Positions 9,553 through 18,253 of a stretch of DNA of 50,780 nucleotides are shown in pieces. Position 1 is the first letter of the stretch. Each line of letters begins with the position of its first letter. Below the pieces are notes generated by a model. That model did not search any database, had not been told where the DNA came from, and was given only the letters and a program-made list of their open reading frames with translations. A program made the position numbers and the translations under genes. Source of the DNA: Bog-532 sp036495425 (lineage in GTDB: Bacteria > Actinomycetota > Actinomycetes > Streptosporangiales > Streptosporangiaceae); the NCBI GenBank assembly GCA_036495425.1, contig DASXMW010000216.1, positions 1-50,780 of the forward strand, in the 5' to 3' direction.

Positions 9553-9643
9553 GGCCCCGGTCAGCGGCGCGATCCCGCCGTGCTGCGCTGCCGATGGCTG
9601 GTCATTGGCTCATTATGTCGGCCGCACCTGGCAGGATGGCGGT

Positions 9644-10549
9644 GTGGGCTCGCTCATGCTGCTCGATACCGCCTCGCTGTACTACCGCGCGTTCTACGGC
9701 GTACCGGACACCGTCACGGCGCCGGACGGGACACCGGTCAACGCCGTCCGCGGCCTGCTGGACATGATCGCCCGGCTGGTCCGGGCCCGGGAGCCGGCCC
9801 AGCTGGTGGCCTGCATGGACGAGGACTGGCGGCCCGCCTTCCGGGTCGAGGCCGTGCCGTCCTACAAGGCGCACCGGGTCGCCCAGGGTAACGACGAGCA
9901 GACTCCGGACAAGCTGATCCCGCAGGTCCCGATCATCAACGACGTGCTGGCCGCCACCGGGCTGGCCGTGGCCGGGGCCAAGGGCTACGAGGCCGACGAC
10001 GTGATCGCCACCCTCGCGGTCCGGGCTACCGCGCCGGTCGACGTGATCACCGGCGACCGGGACCTGTTCCAGCTGGTCGACGACGAGCACGGGGTCCGGG
10101 TGGTGTACACCGTCCGCGGCCTGAACAACCTCGACATCATCGACGAGCAGGCGGTGGCCGACCGCTACAAGATCCCCGGCCGGGCCTACGCCGACTTCGC
10201 CGTGCTGCGCGGCGATCCCAGCGATGGCCTGCCCGGCGTGCCCGGGGTGGGGGAGAAGACCGCGGCCACTCTGATCAACAAGTTCGGCACCCTGGCCGGC
10301 CTGCTCGAGGCGCTGGACGCCGGGCACGGCGGTTTCCCCACCGGGGCCCGGAACAAGCTGACCGCGGCCCGCGAGTACCTGAACGTGGCCCCGGCCGTGG
10401 TCCGTACCGCGACCGACGTGCCCCTGCCCGCGGTGGCCGGCGACCTGCCGCTGACCCTGGCCGACCCGGACCGGCTGCGGGAGCTGGGCGACCGCTGGCG
10501 GCTGGGCTCCTCCCTGTCCCGCTTCGTGGCCGCCGTCACCGGGCAGTAG
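9644..10549 (+). CDS. 5'-3' exonuclease (PolA N-terminal-type flap nuclease)
   Basis: A stand-alone 301-residue 5'-3' exonuclease/flap endonuclease of the kind fused to DNA polymerase I; it can remove RNA primers or flaps. Metal-binding acids are in LLDTASLYYRAF, GYEADDVIATL and VDVITGDRDLFQ. The helix-hairpin-helix region is GDPSDGLPGVPGVGEKTA. Length is standard for the short form. GTG 9644 is preceded by CAGGAT exactly 6 nt upstream, a leaderless arrangement that fixes the start. It is followed 10 bp later by the M24 peptidase gene, which has its own -10 box. Confidence 0.93.
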   Translation: MGSLMLLDTASLYYRAFYGVPDTVTAPDGTPVNAVRGLLDMIARLVRAREPAQLVACMDEDWRPAFRVEAVPSYKAHRVAQGNDEQTPDKLIPQVPIINDVLAATGLAVAGAKGYEADDVIATLAVRATAPVDVITGDRDLFQLVDDEHGVRVVYTVRGLNNLDIIDEQAVADRYKIPGRAYADFAVLRGDPSDGLPGVPGVGEKTAATLINKFGTLAGLLEALDAGHGGFPTGARNKLTAAREYLNVAPAVVRTATDVPLPAVAGDLPLTLADPDRLRELGDRWRLGSSLSRFVAAVTGQ

Positions 10550-10559
10550 CCTGCTGCCT

Positions 10560-11672
10560 ATGGCGGACCTTGAGCTGTACCCGGCCAGCCGGGTGGACGA
10601 AGTGGCCGCGCGGGTGCGGGCCGAGGGACTCGACGCCCTGCTGCTGACCCCCGGCGCCGACCTGCGCTACATCACCGGCTACGAAGCCAAGCAGCTGGAG
10701 CGCCTGACCTGCCTGGTCGTCCCGGCCGCCGATCCGGCTTTCCTGGTCGTGCCCCGGCTGGAACTGGCCGCGGCCCAGGCCTCGCCGGCCTCCGGGCTGG
10801 ACCTGGAAATAGTCCCCTGGCAGGAGACCGAGGATCCGTACGCGCTGATCGCGGGCCGGCTCGGCCCGGTGGCCAGCACCGGGCTGGCCGACCAGATGTG
10901 GGCGCTGATGGTGCTCCGGCTGCGTGAGGCCCTGCCCGGCGCCGAGCAGGTGCTGGCCAGCGCGGCCCTGCGCGACCTGCGCATGCGCAAGAGCCCGGCC
11001 GAGGTCGCGGCCCTGCGCGAGGCGGGCGCGGCCATCGACCGGGTGCACGAGCAGGTGCCGGGCTGGCTGCGGGCCGGCCGCACCGAACGGGAGGTCGGCG
11101 CCCGGATCGCCGAGGCCATCCTGGCCGAGGGGCACGTGCAGGTGGACTTCGTGATCGTGGGCTCCGGGCCCAACGCGGCCAGCCCGCACCACGAAGTGTC
11201 CGACCGCGTGCTGCAGCCGGGCGACGCGGTGGTGGTCGACATCGGCGGCATGATGCCGTCCGGGTACCGCTCGGACTGCACCCGGACCTACGCCATCGGT
11301 ACCCCGCCCGCCGAGTTCCGCGACTACTACCAGGTGCTCAGGGACGCCCAGCAAGCCGCATTCGACCGGGTCAAGCCGGGCGTGCCGGCCGAGGCGGTGG
11401 ACGCCGCCGCCCGCCAGCCGATCACCGCGGCCGGCTACGGCGACGCCTTCATCCACCGCACCGGGCACGGTATCGGCCTGGAGTCCCACGAGGAGCCCTA
11501 CATCGTGGCGGGCAACTCCGAGCCGCTGGAGCCGGGCATGGCCTTCTCGATCGAGCCCGGCATCTACCCGGGCCCGAACGGCGCCCGCATCGAGGACATC
11601 GTGGTCTGCACCGAGGGCGGCGCCGAGCGCCTCAACAACGTCACCCGTGACCTGGTGCTGGCCAGAGAATAG
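10560..11672 (+). CDS. M24-family metallopeptidase (Xaa-Pro dipeptidase/aminopeptidase)
   Basis: A 370-residue cytoplasmic pita-bread peptidase that removes N-terminal residues before proline or cleaves Xaa-Pro dipeptides. After a creatinase-type N-terminal domain (1-130), the catalytic domain shows all five metal ligands: Asp in VVVDIGG, Asp in SDCTRTYAIG, His in HRTGHGIGLESHEEP, Glu in SIEPGIYPG and Glu in ARIEDIVV. TAGCCT at 10547-10552 lies 7 nt before ATG and suggests a leaderless mRNA. The 165 bp after its stop (11673-11838) contain no supported gene. Confidence 0.94.
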   Translation: MADLELYPASRVDEVAARVRAEGLDALLLTPGADLRYITGYEAKQLERLTCLVVPAADPAFLVVPRLELAAAQASPASGLDLEIVPWQETEDPYALIAGRLGPVASTGLADQMWALMVLRLREALPGAEQVLASAALRDLRMRKSPAEVAALREAGAAIDRVHEQVPGWLRAGRTEREVGARIAEAILAEGHVQVDFVIVGSGPNAASPHHEVSDRVLQPGDAVVVDIGGMMPSGYRSDCTRTYAIGTPPAEFRDYYQVLRDAQQAAFDRVKPGVPAEAVDAAARQPITAAGYGDAFIHRTGHGIGLESHEEPYIVAGNSEPLEPGMAFSIEPGIYPGPNGARIEDIVVCTEGGAERLNNVTRDLVLARE

Positions 11673-11838
11673 GTCTCTCGATCGGGCGGCAGGACACCGT
11701 CCCTGGCCACCGGCCGCCCATGGTCAGTGCCACCTTCCCGGCCGGGGTCGTGCTGACCGATCAGGCGTCCAGGCTGACGTGCACGGACGGCGGCGAGGCC
11801 GGGCCCCCATATACGCACGGGGACCAGGATCGCTTTAC

Positions 11839-12747
11839 CTAGCTGTCGTTGCGGTCCTGCTGCTCGAGGAACTGCTCGAACTGCGCGGCCAGCTCGTCGG
11901 CGGTGGGGATGGGGCCGCCGTCCAGCAGGCCGCCGTCCTCGTCGTTGCTCTCGGCGATCGCGTCGTACTGCCGCTCCAGCGCGGTGACCAGCTCGGCGAC
12001 CTCGGTCGACTCGGACACCTGCCGGTCGATCTCGGAGTTGGTGCGGTCGGCGGCCTCACGCAGCGCGTCGCTGGGCAGTTCCAGGCCGGTGATCGCGGTG
12101 ACCGTGTCGAGCAGGGCCACCGCCGCCTCCGGGTACACCGCCTGCGACAGGTAGTGCGGCACGTGCACGGCGAACCCCATGGCGTCCTGGCCCGCCTCGC
12201 CCATGCGCAGCTCGATCAGGGCGGCCGCGCTGCCCGGGACCTGCAGCTTGTTGGGCATCTGCTGCTGGCCGGTGATCAGCTCGGGCCGGGTGGCGTGGCT
12301 GATCACACCGAGGGGCCGGGTGTGCGGGACCCCCATCGGGATGCCCTGGAAGCCGATCAGCGGACCCCCGCCCAGCCGGGCCGACAGCGCCTGCACGGAC
12401 TCGGCGAACAGGTTCCACTCGTGGTCGGGCTCGGGCCCGGTCAGGAGCAGGAACGGGACCCCGCTCAGGTCGTGCAGGAGCTGCACGGCCAGTTCGGGCG
12501 CCTCGTACTCCTCCCAGTGGTCGGTGGAGTAGATCATGTTCGGCCGCCGGGACCGGTAGTCGATCAGCCGGTCCACGTCGAACGTGGCCACCGTCTCCGG
12601 CTCGCAGGCCTCGGTCACGTGCTCGGACAGCAGCCGCCCGGCCGCGCCCGCGTCCATGAAGCCCTCGAGGTGGTGCAGCATGGGCACGCCGTCCAGGTCC
12701 GGCAGGTCCTCGCCCAGCTCGAACAGGTCTTCCGGATCACGCCGCAT
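11839..12747 (-). CDS. PAC2-family protein
   Basis: A 302-residue protein of the PAC2 family, whose archaeal and eukaryotic members help proteasome assembly; actinobacterial members are mostly uncharacterised. Visible family segments are MLHHLEGFMDAGAAGRLL at the N-terminus, PFLLLTGPEPDHEW near residue 125, IGFQGIPMGVPHTRP and FAVHVPHYLSQAVYPEAA. The C-terminus is acidic and likely helical (DELAAQFEQFLEQQD). ATG 12747 is chosen because GGTGGGAG stands about 8 nt upstream. The open frame extends further to 12837, but that extension is not protein-like. A link to the actinobacterial proteasome is only inference. Confidence 0.9.
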   Translation of the reverse strand: MRRDPEDLFELGEDLPDLDGVPMLHHLEGFMDAGAAGRLLSEHVTEACEPETVATFDVDRLIDYRSRRPNMIYSTDHWEEYEAPELAVQLLHDLSGVPFLLLTGPEPDHEWNLFAESVQALSARLGGGPLIGFQGIPMGVPHTRPLGVISHATRPELITGQQQMPNKLQVPGSAAALIELRMGEAGQDAMGFAVHVPHYLSQAVYPEAAVALLDTVTAITGLELPSDALREAADRTNSEIDRQVSESTEVAELVTALERQYDAIAESNDEDGGLLDGGPIPTADELAAQFEQFLEQQDRNDS

Positions 12748-12844
12748 GACGAAATTCTCCCACCTTCCGGCACCAGCCGATACCGGCTGCCTGCCGGGAC
12801 AACACCGGAGGGACGCCTCCGCATTTCCTCGGCCCACGCGTCAA

Positions 12845-12875
12845 GGCCGGGCCGGCGCGGTGCGCCGGCCCGGCC
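12845..12875 (-). terminator. Strong hairpin terminator after the sugar-ABC ATPase gene
   Basis: A perfect 14-bp stem, GGCCGGGCCGGCGC (12845-12858) with GCGCCGGCCCGGCC (12862-12875) and a 3-nt loop, lies 14 bp beyond the stop of the ATPase gene. There is no T-run, as is common in high-GC actinobacteria. Confidence 0.8.
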
Positions 12876-12889
12876 GAACGAGCAAGTCC

Positions 12890-14122
<1,233 letters not shown>

Positions 14123-14227
14123 GGTGCTCCCTTGCTCCTAGCGGGCCGCTAGCCAGGCCCCGTGGCATCTGTCCTGGTCGGCAGCGTAACTTCGGGATTG
14201 TCCGACGTTAAGGTTGCGATTACCAAA

Positions 14228-14243
14228 GTTACGATAGCGTAAC
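14228..14243. promoter_or_regulatory. Inverted repeat between msiK and the Lrp gene
   Basis: GTTACG-ATAG-CGTAAC (14228-14243) is a 6-bp palindrome in an AT-richer divergent spacer. A further copy of GCGTAAC lies at 14184-14190, and TATATT at 14261-14266 could be a -10 box for the plus-strand gene. This could be a binding site for the Lrp/AsnC protein or for a sugar regulator of msiK; the sequence does not decide. Confidence 0.4.
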
Positions 14244-14346
14244 GATCGTGACCCATTCGTTATATTACGCCGGGCTGTGACCTTTGGCGTTATCAGAGCG
14301 CCGGGCTTCCCGGCGCCCGGGCACGGCTGAGCTATACCGTGTCCGG

Positions 14347-14787
14347 GTGGAAGAGATCGATCGGCGGATCGTCACGCTGCTGTCGGCCGACGGCCGGATG
14401 AGCTTCACTGAGCTGGCCAAGCGGACCGGGCTGTCGGTGTCAGCGGCCCACCAGCGGGTCCGGCGGCTGGAGCAGAGCGGGGTGATCCGGAGCTACGTGG
14501 CCCTGTGTGACGCCGACGAGATCGGGCTGCCGCTGACCGCGTTCATCTCGATCACGCCGTTCGACGCGGCCGCGCCCGACGACGTGCCCCAGCGGCTGGA
14601 GCAGATCGCCGCCATCGAGGCCTGTCACAGCGTGGCCGGCGATGAGAACTACATCCTCAAGGTCCGGGTCGCCGCGCCGTCGGCCCTGGAAGACCTGCTG
14701 CAGGAGATCCGCACCGTGGCCGGGGTGTCGACCCGGACCACGATCGTGCTCAGCACCCCCTACGAGAACCGGCCACCGGCGATCTAG
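14347..14787 (+). CDS. Lrp/AsnC-family transcriptional regulator
   Basis: A 146-residue regulator with an N-terminal winged helix (VEEIDRRIVTLLSADG; recognition region LAKRTGLSVSAAHQRVRRLE) and a C-terminal RAM/AsnC ligand-binding domain (residues ~60-140). Such proteins sense amino acids as octamers and often control amino acid metabolism or transport. GTG 14347 gives the normal family length; TTG at 14284 in the same frame would add 21 residues of unlikely composition. Neither has a good ribosome site. The target is unknown; divergent msiK is the nearest candidate. Confidence 0.88.
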   Translation: MEEIDRRIVTLLSADGRMSFTELAKRTGLSVSAAHQRVRRLEQSGVIRSYVALCDADEIGLPLTAFISITPFDAAAPDDVPQRLEQIAAIEACHSVAGDENYILKVRVAAPSALEDLLQEIRTVAGVSTRTTIVLSTPYENRPPAI

Positions 14788-14805
14788 GCCGGGCCGCCCG
14801 GCCGT

Positions 14806-15393
14806 TCAGTCCCGGGGGCGCAGCCCGTCCAGGGTGAGGGACAGCATGCGGTCGGCGTTCTCGGGGGAGTGCTCGGTCGCCACCACCATGCCGTGCACCA
14901 GCATCATCACGTCCTTGGTGGTCAGGTCGGGCCGGACCGCGCCCGCGGCCTGGGCCCGCTGCAGCAGCTGGCCCGCGGTCTCCCGCATGATCTGGCTGCA
15001 GGTGCTGATCACCTCGGAGTCCCTGCCCTTGGCCTCGATCAGCGCGCTGGCCAGGCCCCGCTTGGTGACCAGGTAGCTGGCCAGGGCCCGTAGCCAGCCC
15101 GCGAAGGCCTCCCCGGGGGCCGGGCTGTCGGCCAGCGCCGCGCCCTGGGCGCAGACCACGCTGACCTGGGTGCGGTACACGGCTTCCTGCAGGTCGAGCC
15201 GGGTGGGGAAGTGCCGGTAGAGCGTGCCGATGCCGACGCCGGCCCGCTTGGCGATGTCTTCCAGCGGGGCCTCGGCGCCCTTTTCCGCGAACGCCGAAGT
15301 CGCCGCGGTCAGCAGGCGCTCATGGCTGCGCCGCGCGTCCGCCCGCATGGGCGGCAGCTCGGCCAGCTTCGCGGCCTGGCTCTCAGTCGTCAT
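14806..15393 (-). CDS. TetR-family repressor
   Basis: A 195-residue regulator with an N-terminal TetR helix-turn-helix (LEDIAKRAGVGIGTLYRHF, residues ~38-58) and a C-terminal helical ligand domain. It is divergent from an efflux pump gene, the usual arrangement for a local drug-sensing repressor. ATG 15393 is preceded by GTGGCGAAGG. The spacer to the pump contains two copies of one inverted repeat around a strong promoter, so repression of the pump, and probably of its own gene, is expected. Open frame continues far upstream through the pump gene on the opposite strand and is a shadow. Confidence 0.93.
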   Translation of the reverse strand: MTTESQAAKLAELPPMRADARRSHERLLTAATSAFAEKGAEAPLEDIAKRAGVGIGTLYRHFPTRLDLQEAVYRTQVSVVCAQGAALADSPAPGEAFAGWLRALASYLVTKRGLASALIEAKGRDSEVISTCSQIMRETAGQLLQRAQAAGAVRPDLTTKDVMMLVHGMVVATEHSPENADRMLSLTLDGLRPRD

Positions 15394-15415
15394 GCCTTCG
15401 CCACCACAAAATAAG

Positions 15416-15465
15416 TTGCCAACCGGAGGGTGCCTCCGTATAGTAACCGGAGTAGACCTCCGTTT
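15416..15465 (+). promoter_or_regulatory. Pump promoter with two identical TetR-type operators
   Basis: TTGCCA (15416-15421), 17-bp spacer and TATAGT (15439-15444) form a consensus-like promoter for the plus-strand pump. Two inverted repeats of the form AACCGGAG-N5-CTCCGTWT lie at 15421-15441 and 15445-15465, with centres 24 bp apart. The first fills the spacer between -35 and -10 and touches both; the second covers the expected start of transcription. A repressor bound here would block the promoter fully. The divergent TetR protein is the obvious ligand. Confidence 0.85.
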
Positions 15466-15538
15466 CTCTGCCGAGTGTACCGCTTGGCCAGCGAAATACA
15501 CCCGCAGAACCGATCTGACCTCACAACCTGGAGGCGCT

Positions 15539-17056
15539 GTGTCTTCTTCCCCCGTTGCCCGTCGAGGGGCGTCCCGGCTACCGGGCGCACCCCGCCGCGG
15601 CTCCGGCCACCGCGGTCTCGCCCTGGTCATCCTGCTGTGCGCGCAACTGATGGTGATCCTTGACGCCACGGTGGTGAACATCGCGCTGCCGCAGATCCAG
15701 CACGGGCTGCACTTCAGCGCGACCAGCCTGTCCTGGGTCATGAACGGGTACACGCTGACCTTCGGCGGCCTGCTGCTGCTCGGCGGCCGGGCCGGTGACA
15801 TCCTCGGCCGGCGCCGCATGTTCATCGCCGGGATCGCCCTGTTCACGCTGGCCTCGCTGGCCGGCGGCCTGGCCACCTCGGCCGGGCTGCTGCTGGCGGC
15901 CCGGGCCGCGCAGGGCGTCGGCGGCGCGCTCGCCTCACCGGCGGTGCTCGCGCTGATCATTGGCAGCTTCTCCGAGGGCCGCGAGCGGACCCGGGCCCTG
16001 GCCATCTACACCGCGGTGATCACCGGCGGAGCCTCGCTCGGCCTCGTCCTCGGCGGCGTGATCACCCAGTGGCTGTCCTGGCGCTGGGTCCTGTTCATCA
16101 ACGTGCCCATCGGCGTGTTCGCCCTGATCGCCGCCCCGCTGTTCGTCACCGAGACCCCGCGCCAGCCCGGCCGCTTCGACCTGGCCGGCGCGCTGACCTC
16201 GACCCTGGGCATGGCCTCGCTGGTGTACGCCTTCATCCGCGCCGCCGCCAGCGGCTGGGGTGACAGCGTGGCCGTCGGCGCCTTCGCCGCGGCCGTGGTC
16301 CTGCTGGTGGCGTTCGTGCTCAACGAGCGGCGCGCCCCGCAGCCGATCACCCCGCTGCGCCTGTTCACCGACCCGAGCCGGTCCGGGTCCTACCTCGCCC
16401 GGCTGCTGCTGGTCGCGGGCATGATGGGGATGTTCTTCTTCCTCACCCAGTTCCTGCAGGACATCCTGGGCTTCAGCCCGCTCCGGGCCGGCATCGCGTT
16501 CCTGCCCATGACCGTCATCCTGTTCGGGGTGTCCCGGGTCGTCCCGCGGCTGATGCAGGCGGTGGGTCCGAAGCGGCTGATGATCGCCGGGCTGATCCCG
16601 GTCATCGTGGCCCTGGCCTGGCTGTCCCGGGTCTCGCCCGCCACCGGGTACTGGACCGGCGTGTTCGGCCCGATGCTGCTGCTGGGGGCCGGGATGGGTG
16701 TCGTGTTCGTGCCGCTGACCACCGCCTCGCTGGCCGGGGTGGCACCGGAGGACTCCGGCGCCGCCTCCAGCATGGTCAACGTCATGCAGCAGGTCGGCGG
16801 CGCGGTCGGCCTGGCCGTGCTGGTCGCGGTGTACGGCACCAGCTACCGGGACGCGGCCCGGCATCCGCTGGCGGGCGCCAGCCCGGTGGCCCAGGCACAC
16901 CACCTGCAGTCGCACGCCACCGCCACCGCGTTCCTGCTGGCCGCGATCTTCGACGTGGTGTCCCTGGCCGTGATTGCCCTGCTGATCCGGTCCCGGGCCC
17001 CGATGGCGCCGCCGCCCCGCCCGGCCGAGGCGGAGGAGGAGGCGGCCGTCGCCTGA
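15539..17056 (+). CDS. DHA2-family MFS drug exporter (14 TM)
   Basis: Proton-coupled multidrug exporter of 505 residues, with about 14 membrane segments as in the DHA2 family. Early segments show LDATVVNIALPQIQ, then the MFS loop signature GGRAGDILGRRRMF and the helix-5 motif GGASLGLVLGGVI. GTG 15539 follows GGAGG by 4 nt, which sets the start. It is divergent from a TetR gene and lies behind the two-operator promoter, so it is probably induced by its own substrate. Substrate is unknown. A strong hairpin ends the transcript 20 bp after the stop. Confidence 0.93.
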   Translation: MSSSPVARRGASRLPGAPRRGSGHRGLALVILLCAQLMVILDATVVNIALPQIQHGLHFSATSLSWVMNGYTLTFGGLLLLGGRAGDILGRRRMFIAGIALFTLASLAGGLATSAGLLLAARAAQGVGGALASPAVLALIIGSFSEGRERTRALAIYTAVITGGASLGLVLGGVITQWLSWRWVLFINVPIGVFALIAAPLFVTETPRQPGRFDLAGALTSTLGMASLVYAFIRAAASGWGDSVAVGAFAAAVVLLVAFVLNERRAPQPITPLRLFTDPSRSGSYLARLLLVAGMMGMFFFLTQFLQDILGFSPLRAGIAFLPMTVILFGVSRVVPRLMQAVGPKRLMIAGLIPVIVALAWLSRVSPATGYWTGVFGPMLLLGAGMGVVFVPLTTASLAGVAPEDSGAASSMVNVMQQVGGAVGLAVLVAVYGTSYRDAARHPLAGASPVAQAHHLQSHATATAFLLAAIFDVVSLAVIALLIRSRAPMAPPPRPAEAEEEAAVA

Positions 17057-17076
17057 CGGCGCTGACTACCGGGGCC

Positions 17077-17115
17077 GGCCGGGCCGGGGCGGGCACTGCT
17101 CGCCCCGGCCCGGCC
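17077..17115 (+). terminator. Hairpin terminator of the MFS pump gene
   Basis: GGCCGGGCCGGGGCG (17077-17091) pairs perfectly with CGCCCCGGCCCGGCC (17101-17115) over 15 bp, with a 9-nt loop and no T-run. The following 17116-17437 are less GC-rich, with several GCGAT repeats near 17178-17200. No gene is supported there; it may hold the residue of lost sequence. Confidence 0.8.
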
Positions 17116-17437
17116 GTCGCTGGCTGCGGCCCGCCGCAGACTCCGTCCCGGGGTCAATGGAAGGACGGCTTCACCTGCGATTTAACTGCGATGATCGCGA
17201 TTTTCCTACCCTGAGTCACTGCACATGCGCGTGGAGCAGGTGACAATAACGTCACTATCAGGCGAAATCGGTATTTTCACTGGCAATCAGGTCAGGTACT
17301 GCGTGTTACTGTCATGCCGCACAGGTGTGGCCCGCAGGGGCGGCCATGTCGGGGTGGAAGCCGGGAGGAGCGGGCCCGAGAGAGGCCGGGTCCGGAGAGG
17401 CCTCCTCTTTGAGCTTCTGTTCCAGCAGGACCGGCGG

Positions 17438-18253
17438 TCAGCCGCGGCCGATGTAGGGCATGTTCGTCGCCATGATGGTGAGGAACTCTACATTGGCGTC
17501 GGGCGGTAGCGCCGCCATCATCAGAACGGCGTCGGTCACGTGCCGGGTCTCCATCAGCGGCTCGGCACGGACCGATCCGTCCGCCTGCGGCACCCCGGTG
17601 GCCATGGCCCCGGTCATGTCGGTGGCCGCGTTACCGATGTCGATCTGCCCGCAGGCGATCTGGTACGGCCGGCCCTCCAGCGAAATGGCCTTGGTCAGGC
17701 CGGTGATCGCGTGCTTGCTGGCCGTGTAGCCGACCGCGAACGGCCGCGGCACGTGCGCGGACAGCGAGCCGTTGTTGATGATCCTGCCCCCCGGCGGATC
17801 CTGGTCCTTCATGACCCGGAACGCGGCCTGCGCGCACAGGAACGACCCGGTCAGATTGGTCTCGATGGCCTGGTTCCACTGCTCGAGCGGCACGTCCTCG
17901 ATGGGGCCGCCGCCGCTGAACGAGCCGGCGTTGTTGATCAGCAGGTCGATCCGCCCCCACTGAGCCACGATTCGGTCGAAAAACTCCCGCACGGACTGCC
18001 CGGACCGCACGTCGGTGCGCGCGGCCAGCGCGGCCCCGGTCTCGTCGCCAGCCGCGGAGCCCCGCCCGGCTCCGGCCGCTGCGTCCCGGCCTTCCCCGGC
18101 CGCGGCCGCCACCAGCCGTGCGGTCTCGTTCAGCGCGTCTTCCCGGCGGCCCGCCAGCGCCACCCGGTACCCGGCCCGGCCCAGGGCCACGGCGATGTCC
18201 CGCCCGATCCCGGACCCCGCCCCGGTCACCACCGCCACCCGCTCTGTGCTCAC
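17438..18253 (-). CDS. Short-chain dehydrogenase/reductase
   Basis: NAD(P)-dependent oxidoreductase of 271 residues. Cofactor motif VTGAGSGIG (residues ~9-17), structural LINNAGS, and the Ser-Tyr-Lys triad in NNGSLSAHVPRPFAVGYTASKHA region are all present. A low-complexity Ala/Gly insertion of about 25 residues follows the second helix, before TDVRSG. The GTG start overlaps the stop of the alpha-mannosidase gene by 4 nt (GTGA), so translation is coupled and it probably acts on the same sugar pathway, for example oxidising or reducing a released sugar. The substrate is not readable. Confidence 0.92.
   Translation of the reverse strand: MSTERVAVVTGAGSGIGRDIAVALGRAGYRVALAGRREDALNETARLVAAAAGEGRDAAAGAGRGSAAGDETGAALAARTDVRSGQSVREFFDRIVAQWGRIDLLINNAGSFSGGGPIEDVPLEQWNQAIETNLTGSFLCAQAAFRVMKDQDPPGGRIINNGSLSAHVPRPFAVGYTASKHAITGLTKAISLEGRPYQIACGQIDIGNAATDMTGAMATGVPQADGSVRAEPLMETRHVTDAVLMMAALPPDANVEFLTIMATNMPYIGRG

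Noticed and set aside
11720..11842. A 40-codon plus-strand frame between the M24 and PAC2 genes
   Set aside because: Mixed codon bias, no ribosome site and overlap with the end of the PAC2 gene; not enough support.
17225..17509. A 94-codon plus-strand frame
   Set aside because: Its second half is antisense to the SDR gene and the first half shows no codon bias.
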